A stretch of 39,430 bases of DNA from Fulvivirga sp. (GCA_028280565.1 JANQLQ010000137.1:1-39430), one strand, 5' to 3'; counted from the stretch's first letter, positions 7,603-16,127 are shown. Notes: generated by a model from the sequence alone, not told the origin. Numbers and translations are program-made.

Positions 7603-9921
7603 TTATCTCAAGTCCGGCCTGAGCCGTACAAAAACGGGTTCCCTGAACGTACTGTTCTTAGTGATGGAGGCATATTGTATCTCGCAATAGGTCACTGGTT
7701 CTACCCATGTGGTTTTATGGTTGTCCAACGGCTTTTCTTCGACCATACGATCCACTCGTTTTAACGTATCGAGCTCAAGGACCACTTCTTGCATATTAGT
7801 CCCTGTAAAGCCTGTTCCGACTTTACCACGATAGGCCAGTGTGCCATTCACCCACTCTCCCAGGTGCAAAGCGCCAAAGTGCATTTCCCGGTTCCCTTTC
7901 CCTTCAGTGTAGCCTAAGATGAGAACATCGGCAGTATGGCGCACTTTCACTTTCAGCCAGTTTGTACTTCTTTTCCCGGGGAGATACCTGCTGTTCCTAT
8001 CTTTGGCCATGATCCCTTCCAACCCCATTTTTTTTACCGCTTCAAAAAACTCCGGTCCGTCCTCTACTCCCTCGCTCATGCGGTAAGCAGTGCCGTGCTT
8101 TAGGGAATCGCTGATCCACGCCCTTCTTCTCATCAGAGGTTCATTGACCAAAGACCGGCCATCGAGGTACAAACAATCAAATAGGTAACAAAATGCAGGA
8201 TACTTTTGGGTGGCCCTTTCGATTTCCATATCGCCAGTACGCTGCATCCGGTGGATCACGGTTTTAAAATCCGGTTTCCCCCCCGGGTCAAAACATACGA
8301 TCTCTGCATCGAAAAGGGCAGAATTTACACGAAAAGCTTCTTTTGGGATCATAAGCTCGGGGAATTGACGATTGAGCGACTTATGCTTTCGACTCCAGAT
8401 GTTCAATTCCCCCTCGTCCAAAGCTACCAAAGCACGTATTCCATCCCACTTCATTTCGTAAATGTACTCTTCACCTGCCGGGACCTGTTCGGAAATCTCG
8501 GCCAACATGGGTTGGATCTCATCGGTCACCCAATCTACTTGCGGGCTATCTACACGTTCTAAAAGCCACTCGTTGTCCTTCATAAGATGCATCCTGTATT
8601 CGGCACGGATCTCTTTGCTGCTTAATGTGAAATAGAAACCGTCCTTTTTTTCCTTGGTGATCTCGTATTTTCCGTTGGCATAGATCCACATCATGCCCCC
8701 GCCATACTGTCCTTTTGGGATCTCCCCTTCAAACGTAATATATTTCATAGGGTGGTCTTCGGTGGCCACTGCAAGTCGTTTTACGCCGGGCCTGGGAGGC
8801 AGTCCCCTGGGCACCGCCCAAGATCTTAATACCCCGTCCTGTTCCAATCGTAGGTCATAATGTAAATGAGAAGCGTGATGCCTATGCACGACAAAACCAC
8901 TGTTGTCCCCTCCTTCGAAAAGTCCCTGGGGTTCCGGGGTTTTCGTAAAATCGCGTTTTTTGCTGTATTGCTCCAGTTGGTCGGGGGTCTTACGATGCAG
9001 GCTTGCCTTCAAGCGTTTTGCCCGGGATTTTTGGGTTTCCTTCGTATGCAAAGGAACGGCATAGGAAGCAAATGCATCCCAGGCATCGCCTTCTTGCAGT
9101 ACCTTTTGCGGTACGTTCCTGGCATGAAAAGCCTTGGGGTCCTCCAATTGGCTTAACTCTTGCCATGTCAGAGGGGTGGAAACGGGAGCCCCGGGATTAC
9201 CACGCAAGCTATAGGCACCAATGATGGTTTGCCCGCTCCTGTTACGATAAATATCGATCAGTACACGACCCTTACGCGCTTCTTTCTTGATATGCAATGT
9301 AGCCTCTGCCACACCTTCTACAAATGGACGGGCGATCTCTTGGGCCGCTTTAAAAGCCTCTTCAAAGGACCATTGGGGCAAAATGGGGGTGAGAAGGTGC
9401 ACTCCTTTACCACCGGTAGTCTTCACGAAGGTGGTGTAACCATACCTTTCAATGTGTTCTTTCAAGTGGGTAGCGATCTTGACCACCTTTTTAAAATCGT
9501 AGCCTTCGGGCGGATCGATATCGTAAACAATATAATTGGGCCGATCAAAGTGAGGGCCTTTGGCATGCATTTGATGCAATTCCAGGCAGGCCAAGTTCGC
9601 CAGCCATGCTAATGACGCCTCTTCGGTGGCCAAGATGTAGTCTTTTTTATCTTCGCTACCCAGCGTCACATACTCCAACCAGTCCGGGGCCCATTCCGGC
9701 CGGTTTTTTTGAAAGAACTTTTCATCATAGATCCCTCCCGGAAAACGAACCAACGACAAGGGACGCCCCTTTAAATGAGCCAATATGGTAGGCGCAACTG
9801 TTAAATAATAATGGATCACCTCCGCCTTGCTGATTTCGTCGTCGGGATAAAGCAGTTTAGACAGGTTAGAGATCTCCAACCTTCTTTTACCTACCTGCAC
9901 ATGTTGTGATTTTTTTGCCAT
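7603..9921 (-). CDS. ligD: LigD: multidomain ATP-dependent end-joining DNA ligase
   Basis: The protein has 772 residues, in the order polymerase, 3'-phosphoesterase, ligase. The polymerase/primase domain (about 8-290) has catalytic Asp134 and Asp136 in VYDIDPP and Asp223 in VLIDIYRN. The phosphoesterase domain (about 325-455) has His348, His354 and Asp356 in HHASHLHYDLRLE, plus His390 in ATEDHPMKY. The ligase domain (about 465-772) has the adenylated Lys491 in EMKWDGIRAL, and the later motif GIMAKDRNSRY with KVKVRHTADVLILGY. With Ku, LigD processes, fills and seals double-strand breaks. All catalytic residues I can place are intact. The domain order is that of the mycobacterial enzyme rather than the Pseudomonas one. 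Confidence 0.96.
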   Translation of the reverse strand: MAKKSQHVQVGKRRLEISNLSKLLYPDDEISKAEVIHYYLTVAPTILAHLKGRPLSLVRFPGGIYDEKFFQKNRPEWAPDWLEYVTLGSEDKKDYILATEEASLAWLANLACLELHQMHAKGPHFDRPNYIVYDIDPPEGYDFKKVVKIATHLKEHIERYGYTTFVKTTGGKGVHLLTPILPQWSFEEAFKAAQEIARPFVEGVAEATLHIKKEARKGRVLIDIYRNRSGQTIIGAYSLRGNPGAPVSTPLTWQELSQLEDPKAFHARNVPQKVLQEGDAWDAFASYAVPLHTKETQKSRAKRLKASLHRKTPDQLEQYSKKRDFTKTPEPQGLFEGGDNSGFVVHRHHASHLHYDLRLEQDGVLRSWAVPRGLPPRPGVKRLAVATEDHPMKYITFEGEIPKGQYGGGMMWIYANGKYEITKEKKDGFYFTLSSKEIRAEYRMHLMKDNEWLLERVDSPQVDWVTDEIQPMLAEISEQVPAGEEYIYEMKWDGIRALVALDEGELNIWSRKHKSLNRQFPELMIPKEAFRVNSALFDAEIVCFDPGGKPDFKTVIHRMQRTGDMEIERATQKYPAFCYLFDCLYLDGRSLVNEPLMRRRAWISDSLKHGTAYRMSEGVEDGPEFFEAVKKMGLEGIMAKDRNSRYLPGKRSTNWLKVKVRHTADVLILGYTEGKGNREMHFGALHLGEWVNGTLAYRGKVGTGFTGTNMQEVVLELDTLKRVDRMVEEKPLDNHKTTWVEPVTYCEIQYASITKNSTFREPVFVRLRPDLR

Positions 9922-10026
9922 AACCCCCTGGTACCTACACCTTAAGTTCTGTAAAGCCTGTTGATTATCAAAATAATAAAAGGCTTGTGTTCCGTCATAC
10001 GTTGATTGACGAGCAGGATATACAAA

Positions 10027-10126
10027 GAATTATATTTGCGACTCGCGATCAGTCAGCAATAGGCAAAGGGTAGTTGGCAAAATAACAGGTTGCCACTTGT
10101 TCATTGCCTACTGCCGAATTTAAGAA
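10027..10126 (+). repeat. Short intergenic repeat family B, full-length copy
   Basis: This copy starts AATTATATTTGCGACTCGCG and continues through CAGTCAGCAATAGGC, TAGTTGGCAAAATAACAGG and CATTGCCTACTGCCGAATTT. It aligns nearly end to end with the minus-strand copy at 15.97-16.07 kb. Flanks outside these limits do not match, which fixes the edges. It occupies part of the 353-bp gap between ligD and the abortive-infection gene. No gene was found in the remainder of that gap. Confidence 0.75.
10031..10038 (+). promoter_or_regulatory. Candidate -7 box (TATATTTG) carried by the family B repeat
   Basis: TATATTTG is an exact TAnnTTTG match. A TTG lies at 10006-10008, 22 bases upstream, close to the usual spacing. 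It points toward the gene starting at 10275. The same box sits at the same place in the opposite-strand copy (16058-16065). Confidence 0.4.
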
Positions 10127-10274
10127 TGAAACCGAAAAATAATTTAACCGTCACCTCGGCCCTGGGCCGGGTACTTTTCCCTAATTCCTCAACAAAAACA
10201 AGAAACAGTAAACAACAAAGAAGAAACTAAAACATATATTGCAACTTTGTATTTGTTCCGCCAATTTTAAGATT

Positions 10275-11123
10275 ATGAGATCACCACGTCTTAATTTCAG
10301 TGTCTTAGTGGCTAATCTGCTGGCGATATGCGCGATTGTGGCGATTGCTGCGGGTATCAGCGTGGCTTATCTCTTTTTTTACTCTTTATCTAAAAAGAAC
10401 CCTGCATTTTGGGAAAATGTAGAAGCGCTGGGCGTGGCCGGTGAGTTTTTAGGCGGCACCGTAGGGTCCATTTGGGCGTTGGCAGGGGTAATACTCTTCT
10501 TTTTGGCACTGATCTATCAAAAACGGGAGCTGGTACTCCAACGTGAAGAATTAAAGGAGAGCCGGAAGATCATGGAACATCAGTCTGCTACCATCGCTAT
10601 CCAGCAGTTTGAAAATACCTTTTTCCAATTGTTGAATTTCCATATTAACGCGGCCAATTCTATACGTGGGCTAAGTTTAAGTCCTAATGGAAAGAGTGCT
10701 AACCCCTTTGATGCGCTTTACATGGATTTTAAGAAAGAAGTAGGCGAGCTCAAGCAACGGAGAAAACAAGACAGCGGGAACGTATCCCCGGATGACGAGT
10801 CATTTGAAATGTGCTTTAAGACGGTCTACGAAGGGTATAAAAACACCTTCCAGCACTACCTGGAAAACTACCGTACCCTCGTTTTATTGATCCGTTCTAA
10901 AAGCCATGACCCTTCCTTTTACTTTAATATATTAAGGTCCCACTTCACGGAACAAGAGGTATTGGTACAGTTCTATTACGTAGTATTAGCCTCTAAAGAC
11001 AAGGATTTGGTAGAAACAGCAGAGAAATACGGCCTTTTTCATAAGCTTAACCTTCGAGCTGTCGCTGATATCGACGCTTATCATGTCCAGAAATTGAAGC
11101 AGAATGCCTATGCCGATTATTAA
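10275..11123 (+). CDS. Putative phage abortive-infection membrane protein (putAbiC-like)
   Basis: The protein has 282 residues from the ATG at 10275; the longer frame would need a TTG start. Two membrane helices (about 9-35 and 59-81) are separated by a short loop with GEFLGGTVGSIWALAG. A charged coiled coil follows (82-110: YQKRELVLQREELKESRK), then the signature QFENTFFQLLNFHINAANSI (111-130) and a helical C-terminal domain. This layout is that of the family annotated as putative phage abortive infection proteins. Members are thought to sense infection and shut down the host cell, but most are untested. No partner toxin or nuclease is adjacent. It lies alone between repeats and a secreted protein. 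Confidence 0.62.
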   Translation: MRSPRLNFSVLVANLLAICAIVAIAAGISVAYLFFYSLSKKNPAFWENVEALGVAGEFLGGTVGSIWALAGVILFFLALIYQKRELVLQREELKESRKIMEHQSATIAIQQFENTFFQLLNFHINAANSIRGLSLSPNGKSANPFDALYMDFKKEVGELKQRRKQDSGNVSPDDESFEMCFKTVYEGYKNTFQHYLENYRTLVLLIRSKSHDPSFYFNILRSHFTEQEVLVQFYYVVLASKDKDLVETAEKYGLFHKLNLRAVADIDAYHVQKLKQNAYADY

Positions 11124-11368
11124 GTAAAACCGACTTTATTAGAGTACTTGGGCATAGAGCAGTTATTCCACGGGAAAACGAACCTGCCCATGGGCAAATA
11201 AAGCTAAATATTGGGCTTATGAGCCTAACCTTTGATCTCATCCCGTGAAATCGGTCATTCCTAACCCCGTTTCCAACGCCTGCCGGACGTTCCATGGAAT
11301 TTCCTATTTCCGATAGAACCAATAGTTCCCCCATGGAAAGCTGCAATCATTTTGTTATCATCTCATTG

Positions 11369-11376
11369 TAATTTTG
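11369..11376 (+). promoter_or_regulatory. Candidate -7 box (TAATTTTG)
   Basis: This is an exact TAnnTTTG match 28 bases before the ATG at 11405, a usual distance in Bacteroidota. No TTG was found at the ideal -33 spacing. Confidence 0.4.
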
Positions 11377-11404
11377 TCTATCTTGTCTTCAAATTGTCTG
11401 CCCG

Positions 11405-12241
11405 ATGAAAAAAATAAACTTGGCTTTACTCCTTCTTCTCTTTTCTATCTCGTCGTTTGCACAGGATAAGATCCACAAAAGGGACAAAACCGTGATCGAT
11501 TGTATCATTACCGAAATAGGGATTGAAGAGATCAAGTATTATCTATCGAAAGAAGAGATGCGCAACTCGCCTATGATCTCTATCGCAGTTAGCGAGGTGG
11601 CCAAAGTAGTTTTGAGCAGCGGTCGTGAAATTGAGTTCAAAGACCCATTAAATGATCCTAGCTTGTATACTGAAAATAAGCAGCATGCACTTAAGCTTCA
11701 TTTTCTTTCCCCTCTTGTCGAGCACTTAGCTTTTGCCTATGAAAAGAGCATAAAACCCGGCAGGAGTTTTGAGGCCGAACTTGGGATCATCGGGCTTGGA
11801 TTTGATACTGACCCTTACAATACCAGTACCGGCTTTTATGCATCCTCCGGTTACAAGTTCATTCGCACACCGGATTTTTACAGTTCCCGGATGAAGTATT
11901 CACATATTCTTAAAGGATCGTACATCAAGCCGCAACTTTTGTTCTCGGTATATCAAAATGAGCAAGACAATTTTAATTTCCTTAGTGGCCGTGATGAAAC
12001 CAATGATAGGAATATCATCGCCGGGGCATTATTGCTCAATTTCGGAAAACAGATCGTTTATGACAATGCATTCCTGATTGATTATTCTGTGGGCATTGGA
12101 TATGGGTTTAGCAACCAAGGCAACAGTGACGCTAACGACTTTTTTGATTTCAGGGCTTCGCATTTTGGCTTTGTGGCGGGGGATAATGATACGCCCATAG
12201 CGGCATCGGCCCGGTTAAAGATCGGGTTTTTATTGAAGTAA
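11405..12241 (+). CDS. Secreted or outer-membrane protein of unknown function
   Basis: The protein has 278 residues. A clear signal peptide (MKKINLALLLLLFSISSFAQ) is cleaved after residue 20. The next 70 residues (IHKRDKTVIDCIITEIGIEE onward) resemble a short beta-rich domain often found at the start of Bacteroidota outer-membrane proteins. The remainder has Gly- and aromatic-rich amphipathic strands (FEAELGIIGLGFD, DYSVGIGYGFS, RLKIGFLLK), suggesting a small beta-barrel. It seems to be a single-gene unit, with a promoter box 28 bases upstream and a terminator-like hairpin downstream. Function is not recognised. Confidence 0.7.
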   Translation: MKKINLALLLLLFSISSFAQDKIHKRDKTVIDCIITEIGIEEIKYYLSKEEMRNSPMISIAVSEVAKVVLSSGREIEFKDPLNDPSLYTENKQHALKLHFLSPLVEHLAFAYEKSIKPGRSFEAELGIIGLGFDTDPYNTSTGFYASSGYKFIRTPDFYSSRMKYSHILKGSYIKPQLLFSVYQNEQDNFNFLSGRDETNDRNIIAGALLLNFGKQIVYDNAFLIDYSVGIGYGFSNQGNSDANDFFDFRASHFGFVAGDNDTPIAASARLKIGFLLK

Positions 12242-12322
12242 TTTGAGTTAAACTATACGATGGCAACAAGACTTGCTTAGGTAAGGATAAGGGGTAATGG
12301 ACCAAGCTTTGTTGCAAAAACA

Positions 12323-12379
12323 GGGGTGAAACGATGCCTGGAGCTGTTCATGGATCGTTGCATCCCTTTTATTTTTTAA
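12323..12379 (+). terminator. Rho-independent-type terminator after the secreted protein gene
   Basis: GGGGTGAAACGAT (12323-12335) pairs with ATCGTTGCATCCC (12354-12366) over 11 of 13 positions. TTTTATTTTTTAAT follows directly. It lies 80 bases after the stop at 12241, on the same strand. Confidence 0.6.
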
Positions 12380-12483
12380 TGCTGTAGTCCCGTTACCTGC
12401 TCCTGCCCGTGAAGTCGAAAAACTAAAAACCCTAGCCCGGGATTAGAAATATTTCAGTGCTCTACAATCAAGCCAGGCCGGTC

Positions 12484-12590
12484 ACGCAAAGCGACATAAG
12501 AGGCACAAAGCGCGCAATGAAGGTTTTGCGCGACCTTTGCAAGAGTATCTTTGCGCACTTGGCGTAAAAGACGGTATGTCGCTTCACTTC
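12484..12590. repeat. Palindromic intergenic element of nested inverted repeats
   Basis: AAGCGACATA (12489-12498) and TATGTCGCTT (12575-12584) are perfect inverted arms about 75 bases apart. Inside lie further inverted pieces, GCGCGCAATGAAGG/GGTTTTGCGCG and CGCAAAG/CTTTGCG. The whole resembles the CGCAAAG-rich hairpin elements common between genes in many bacteria. It lies between the terminator of the upstream gene and the 3' end of the PPK2 pair, so it may end or stabilise the PPK2 transcript. Apart from this element and the terminator, 12242-12652 holds nothing I recognise. Confidence 0.5.
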
Positions 12591-12652
12591 ATCTTACTTT
12601 GTTCTTATGCCGAGTTGAGGATTAAAACGTTTAAATTTTGGCAGCTTAGACT

Positions 12653-13438
12653 TTATGATGGTTCGTTATAAGGTATTATTCTTAAGATCTGCTTGATCGC
12701 CTCTAGCCGAGCTCGTGTCTTGCGGTTGCCTTTAATGATGATCCAGGGATTCCTTTCCGTATCGGTATCCTGGAACATTTTCTCTTTATACAAGGTGTAG
12801 ATATTCCATAATTCTTGGGCCCTTTCATCAACCGGGGTTAGCTTCCAACGCTTCAGGGGATTGGTCCGTATATCTTCAAACCTGCGTGCCTGTTCGTCTT
12901 TAGTGATGGAAAAGTAAAGTTTGATCAGGATGATCCCATCATTGGTGATCATGGATTCGAAATAGTTGACCTCATTCATGAAGCGACGATATTCTTCCGG
13001 TGTACAAAAACCGTTCACTGGTTCTACCACGGCACGATTGTACCAGCTACGGTCAAAAAAGACCATTTCACCCGGGTCTGGCAGGTGGCTGATGTAGCGC
13101 TGGAAGTACCACTGCCCCTTTTCCTCTTCCGTGGGCTTTGGCAATGCATGGACTCGATACAAACGTGGATTCAAATGATGCGTGATCCTCCGGATAGCTC
13201 CCCCCTTACCGGCAGCATCCCTCCCTTCAAAAAGGACACAAACACGTTTTTTGTTTGTAGTCACCCAATTCTGGAGCTTGATCAATTCTACCTGGTGTTT
13301 CTCCAACTGGTATTGATACCGCACGTAACGCAAGGCACGCTCGGGCTGAAAGTTGTTTTCGTCCTCCAACATCAGCTTTAGCGCCCGGTTTGAATTCAAC
13401 AGGGATAGTTCTCGTGATGTAAAATTATGCTCTGACAT
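12653..13438 (-). CDS. ppk2: Polyphosphate kinase 2 (PPK2), second copy
   Basis: The protein has 261 residues. PPK2 transfers phosphate between polyphosphate and nucleoside mono- or diphosphates in the cytoplasm. The P-loop is EGRDAAGKGG (71-80), and the Walker B/DRS motif is MVFFDRSWYNRAVVEP with Asp129. The lid region KPTEEEKGQWYFQRYI and the C-terminal PLKRWKLTPVD are as in single-domain class I PPK2. All core motifs are intact. It starts five bases after the stop of the related upstream gene, so the two form an operon that arose by tandem duplication. The copies have clearly diverged, especially in their N-terminal 50 residues, and may prefer different nucleotides. Confidence 0.92.
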   Translation of the reverse strand: MSEHNFTSRELSLLNSNRALKLMLEDENNFQPERALRYVRYQYQLEKHQVELIKLQNWVTTNKKRVCVLFEGRDAAGKGGAIRRITHHLNPRLYRVHALPKPTEEEKGQWYFQRYISHLPDPGEMVFFDRSWYNRAVVEPVNGFCTPEEYRRFMNEVNYFESMITNDGIILIKLYFSITKDEQARRFEDIRTNPLKRWKLTPVDERAQELWNIYTLYKEKMFQDTDTERNPWIIIKGNRKTRARLEAIKQILRIIPYNEPS

Positions 13439-13443
13439 GTTGG

Positions 13444-14340
13444 CTATGTACTGTAAATTGATCTATGAAATCTCATTATGACATTGGGATCCGGCAATAC
13501 CCGGGTCGTAGCTTCGTCTTTGCCTTCATATTCGAAAGACGAAAGCAGGTGGCGTATGCTCTCCAACCGCGCTTCTTTTTTCACGTTGGTCTTAACGATG
13601 ATCCAAGGACTGTAAGAAGTATGGGTCCTGCTGAACATTTGCTCTTTGTAGTAAGTATACTTATCCCAAAGCTCCTGCCCTTTTTCATCCACCGGGCTTA
13701 GCTTCCAGCGCTTCAATGGATTGCTCCGCCGGGCGGCAAACCTCCGGGCTTGCTCCATTTTGTCAATAGAGAACCAAAACTTGGTCATATGTACTCCTGA
13801 TTCAAACAACATATGCTCAAACTCCGGGACTTGCCGCATAAATTGCTGGTACTCTTCATCGTTACAAAACCCCATCACCGGCTCTACCACGGCCCGGTTA
13901 TACCAGCTACGATCAAAGAAAACGATCTCCCCGGCATTGGGCAGCACCCTGATATACCGTCGAAAATACCATTGCCCTCTCTCCCGGTCCGTGGGTTTGG
14001 TCAATGCCACCACCCGCATGGCTCGCGGGTTCAGATGTTCGATAAAACGCTTAATGGACCCTCCTTTGCCTGCCGCGTCCCTGCCTTCAAAGATCACAGC
14101 CACCCGCAATTGGTTTTTGATGATATGTGTTTGCAATTTGACCAACTCGATCTGCAATTTTCGTAGTTGCTTTTCATAATCAATGGCAAATTCTATCTTC
14201 GACGTGTCGCGGGCACGCTCTTTTAACATCTGCCGCAGGTCGGCGGCACTTTCTATCTTGTTGAGATCTTCATTCGTCAGTAGGTTTTCCCGGCTGATCT
14301 TCCCACTAGCGGCTTCATCGGTGATTATAAATTGACTCAC
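13444..14340 (-). CDS. ppk2: Polyphosphate kinase 2 (PPK2), first copy
   Basis: The protein has 298 residues from a GTG start. No in-frame ATG occurs before residue 38, and GTG gives a plausible N-terminal extension. The P-loop is EGRDAAGKGG (85-94) and Walker B is IVFFDRSWYNRAVVEP with Asp143. The lid is KPTDRERGQWYFRRYI, with PLKRWKLSPVDEKGQELW further on. It is about 37 residues longer than its downstream sister, the extra length being at the N-terminus and the C-terminal tail. It is first in a two-gene operon and lies divergent to the universal stress protein, which fits a stress-response setting. Confidence 0.92.
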   Translation of the reverse strand: MSQFIITDEAASGKISRENLLTNEDLNKIESAADLRQMLKERARDTSKIEFAIDYEKQLRKLQIELVKLQTHIIKNQLRVAVIFEGRDAAGKGGSIKRFIEHLNPRAMRVVALTKPTDRERGQWYFRRYIRVLPNAGEIVFFDRSWYNRAVVEPVMGFCNDEEYQQFMRQVPEFEHMLFESGVHMTKFWFSIDKMEQARRFAARRSNPLKRWKLSPVDEKGQELWDKYTYYKEQMFSRTHTSYSPWIIVKTNVKKEARLESIRHLLSSFEYEGKDEATTRVLPDPNVIMRFHRSIYST

Positions 14341-14462
14341 AGGCTTCTTTCTACTTCTTTTATAAACAGTTAATATGCAAAAAAACAGGCGAACTCACAA
14401 CCCTCTCTATTAGCCTGGTCCACTGTATCCTATCTTTTGAACCAGCGTAATTCCTGCTATTG

Positions 14463-14470
14463 CAAAGGTA
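14463..14470 (-). promoter_or_regulatory. Candidate -7 box (TACCTTTG) for the PPK2 operon
   Basis: On the minus strand this reads TACCTTTG, an exact TAnnTTTG match, about 120 bases before the first PPK2 start. No clear -33 TTG is visible. The rest of the 335-bp divergent gap (14341-14675) shows no gene. Confidence 0.35.
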
Positions 14471-14675
14471 AGAAAGACTCCCGTCCGATAAGATCGTAAG
14501 CATAAAATACACTCGATATTCTTACTCCTGTTTTACTGCAAACGTTTGGATTCGGGGCGAAAGCCAAATCCATGACATTAATCATATTAACCTCTGACAA
14601 TAGCTTCGGTGTATCATGCCGATGCGTTATACCTTAGTATCATTAGATAGTTATGATAAAGTCAACCTTACGATA

Positions 14676-15419
14676 ATGAAAAAGATCCTCATACCCATCG
14701 ACTTATCCGGTGCATCTGAAAATGCCATCGATTTCGTATCCGACGTATTTGGAGATATCAGGGCCGATCTCCACCTTATCCATGTGAAAGAGGAAAACGA
14801 GAAGTTAGACGACATTAAGACCGCCTTTACAGCTTTAGAGAACAACAAGCTGATACCCGCCGGCGTGAAATATAATTTCGAAATATTCCCCGGGAACCTA
14901 TTAGACGAGATCCAAACTACGATCAATACCGAAATGCCTGATCTATTGGTTATGGGCACGCGAGGCGCCAGCGGCTCCAAGCTTTCAAAGGCATTGATAA
15001 AGCTTTCGAACTGTCCTGTCATGCTTATCCCTGATAACTACCACGAGACCAAGATCAAGAGGATCGCCTATGCGAATGATTTCAAGGACATCAAAGACTC
15101 CACGGTATTGAAACCCTTACTGGAGCTCTCGCAGGCCATGAAAGCTAAAGTTTATCTGCTGCATATTAATCGTGATAACAATGTGCAAGACCATGCAGAA
15201 GCCTCGCTTGAATATTATCTTGACTATGTGAATCATGAATATGTGTGTATTACCAGTGAAGACATCGAGCAGGCCATCATGGATTTTATCCGTGAAAAGA
15301 AAATAGACCTGCTTACCGTACTCTTAAGAGACCATGGAAGCAATAACTTGAGTTCCGAGGGCCGCCTGGTCAAGGACCTCGTCAGACACTCTAACGTACC
15401 TGTACTCAATTTAGTCTAA
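14676..15419 (+). CDS. Universal stress protein, two-domain
   Basis: The protein has 247 residues from the ATG at 14676. An upstream in-frame ATG at 14616 would add 20 residues that do not fit the family. The start MKKILIPIDLSGASENAIDF is the typical first strand and helix of the UspA fold. DLLVMGTRGASGSK resembles the ATP-binding loop, but the later Gly-Ser of the usual G-x2-G-x9-G-S/T motif is missing, so nucleotide binding is uncertain. The second half (about 125-247) is a weaker repeat of the same fold, ending in HSNVPVLNLV. Such proteins are cytoplasmic and induced by stress. It lies divergent from the PPK2 operon. Confidence 0.85.
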   Translation: MKKILIPIDLSGASENAIDFVSDVFGDIRADLHLIHVKEENEKLDDIKTAFTALENNKLIPAGVKYNFEIFPGNLLDEIQTTINTEMPDLLVMGTRGASGSKLSKALIKLSNCPVMLIPDNYHETKIKRIAYANDFKDIKDSTVLKPLLELSQAMKAKVYLLHINRDNNVQDHAEASLEYYLDYVNHEYVCITSEDIEQAIMDFIREKKIDLLTVLLRDHGSNNLSSEGRLVKDLVRHSNVPVLNLV

Positions 15420-15591
15420 TTTATAATAACCCATGAACATGAAGCGGATACTACTTGACACCTGGCACTCCCTAGAATATTGGAAGGGCCTTCTATAAAG
15501 TAATACGACTGTCTGCTGTACCAAAAGGTGCCCGGTAGATCCGCTCTTGTTTTTTTGCTGTCTTACTAGCCTTAAGACCTTTTTATTGGAA

Positions 15592-15756
15592 ATGTTAGAA
15601 ACCTTCACTATACCGATCCTTTTTTTCCTCTCAGGGTTGTTCTTTTCTTGGGGAACCGGTTCCATGCCTTTGATAAAGTTCTTTGGACAAAAGCAAAGGA
15701 CAGGCATCAAAAAGCATGGGATGAGTCATGATAAGCCCCAAGTTGCTAAAGGCTGA
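15592..15756 (+). CDS. Possible small membrane protein, 54 residues
   Basis: An ATG-started frame encodes one hydrophobic segment (TIPILFFLSGLFFSWG) and a basic tail. I do not recognise it and see no neighbouring gene that supports it. It may be a chance frame in the 700-bp gap after the stress-protein gene. Elsewhere in 15420-15967 I see only an isolated TATCTTTG box at 15864-15871, with no convincing gene behind it. Confidence 0.2.
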   Translation: MLETFTIPILFFLSGLFFSWGTGSMPLIKFFGQKQRTGIKKHGMSHDKPQVAKG

Positions 15757-15967
15757 GCCCCGTGTAGGCAACACTCAAATAACGTACTATTCTCAAGGTG
15801 AGAACGGGATGTAACCTTATTCTGTCCCCATTGCTGAACGTACCCTATTCATCCTGTAAGTACTATCTTTGCTGAGATCAAGATCATCTTATGATCGACC
15901 TGGCAGATGGTCGCTCTTAGCAATTGGTATGTATTTTTATCAACTTGGAGTTGGATAACAGGTCCTT

Positions 15968-16067
15968 TGAGTTAAAAGTCGGCAGTCGGTAATGAACAAG
16001 CGGTAACCTGCTATTTTGCCAACTGCCCTTTGCCTGTTGCCGACTGATCGAGAGCCGCAAATATAAT
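15968..16067 (-). repeat. Short intergenic repeat family B, full-length copy
   Basis: On the minus strand this runs from AATTATATTTGCGGCTCTCG to CATTACCGACTGCCGACTTT. It is nearly the same as the copy at 10027-10126, including the TATATTTG box (here 16058-16065). Sequence just outside both edges is unrelated between the two copies. Confidence 0.75.
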
Positions 16068-16127
16068 TCATCACATACCTTACCCATTAACTAATTTGTA
16101 AGACGACACCTGTAGCACTTTTTTATG

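Noticed and set aside
15411-15710. Minus-strand 99-residue frame after the stress-protein gene
   Set aside because: It overlaps the stress-protein stop, has no recognisable pattern and no supporting neighbour.
15864-15871. TATCTTTG box as the promoter of a small gene
   Set aside because: Only a nine-codon frame follows and the next elements are repeats, so there is no supported transcript.
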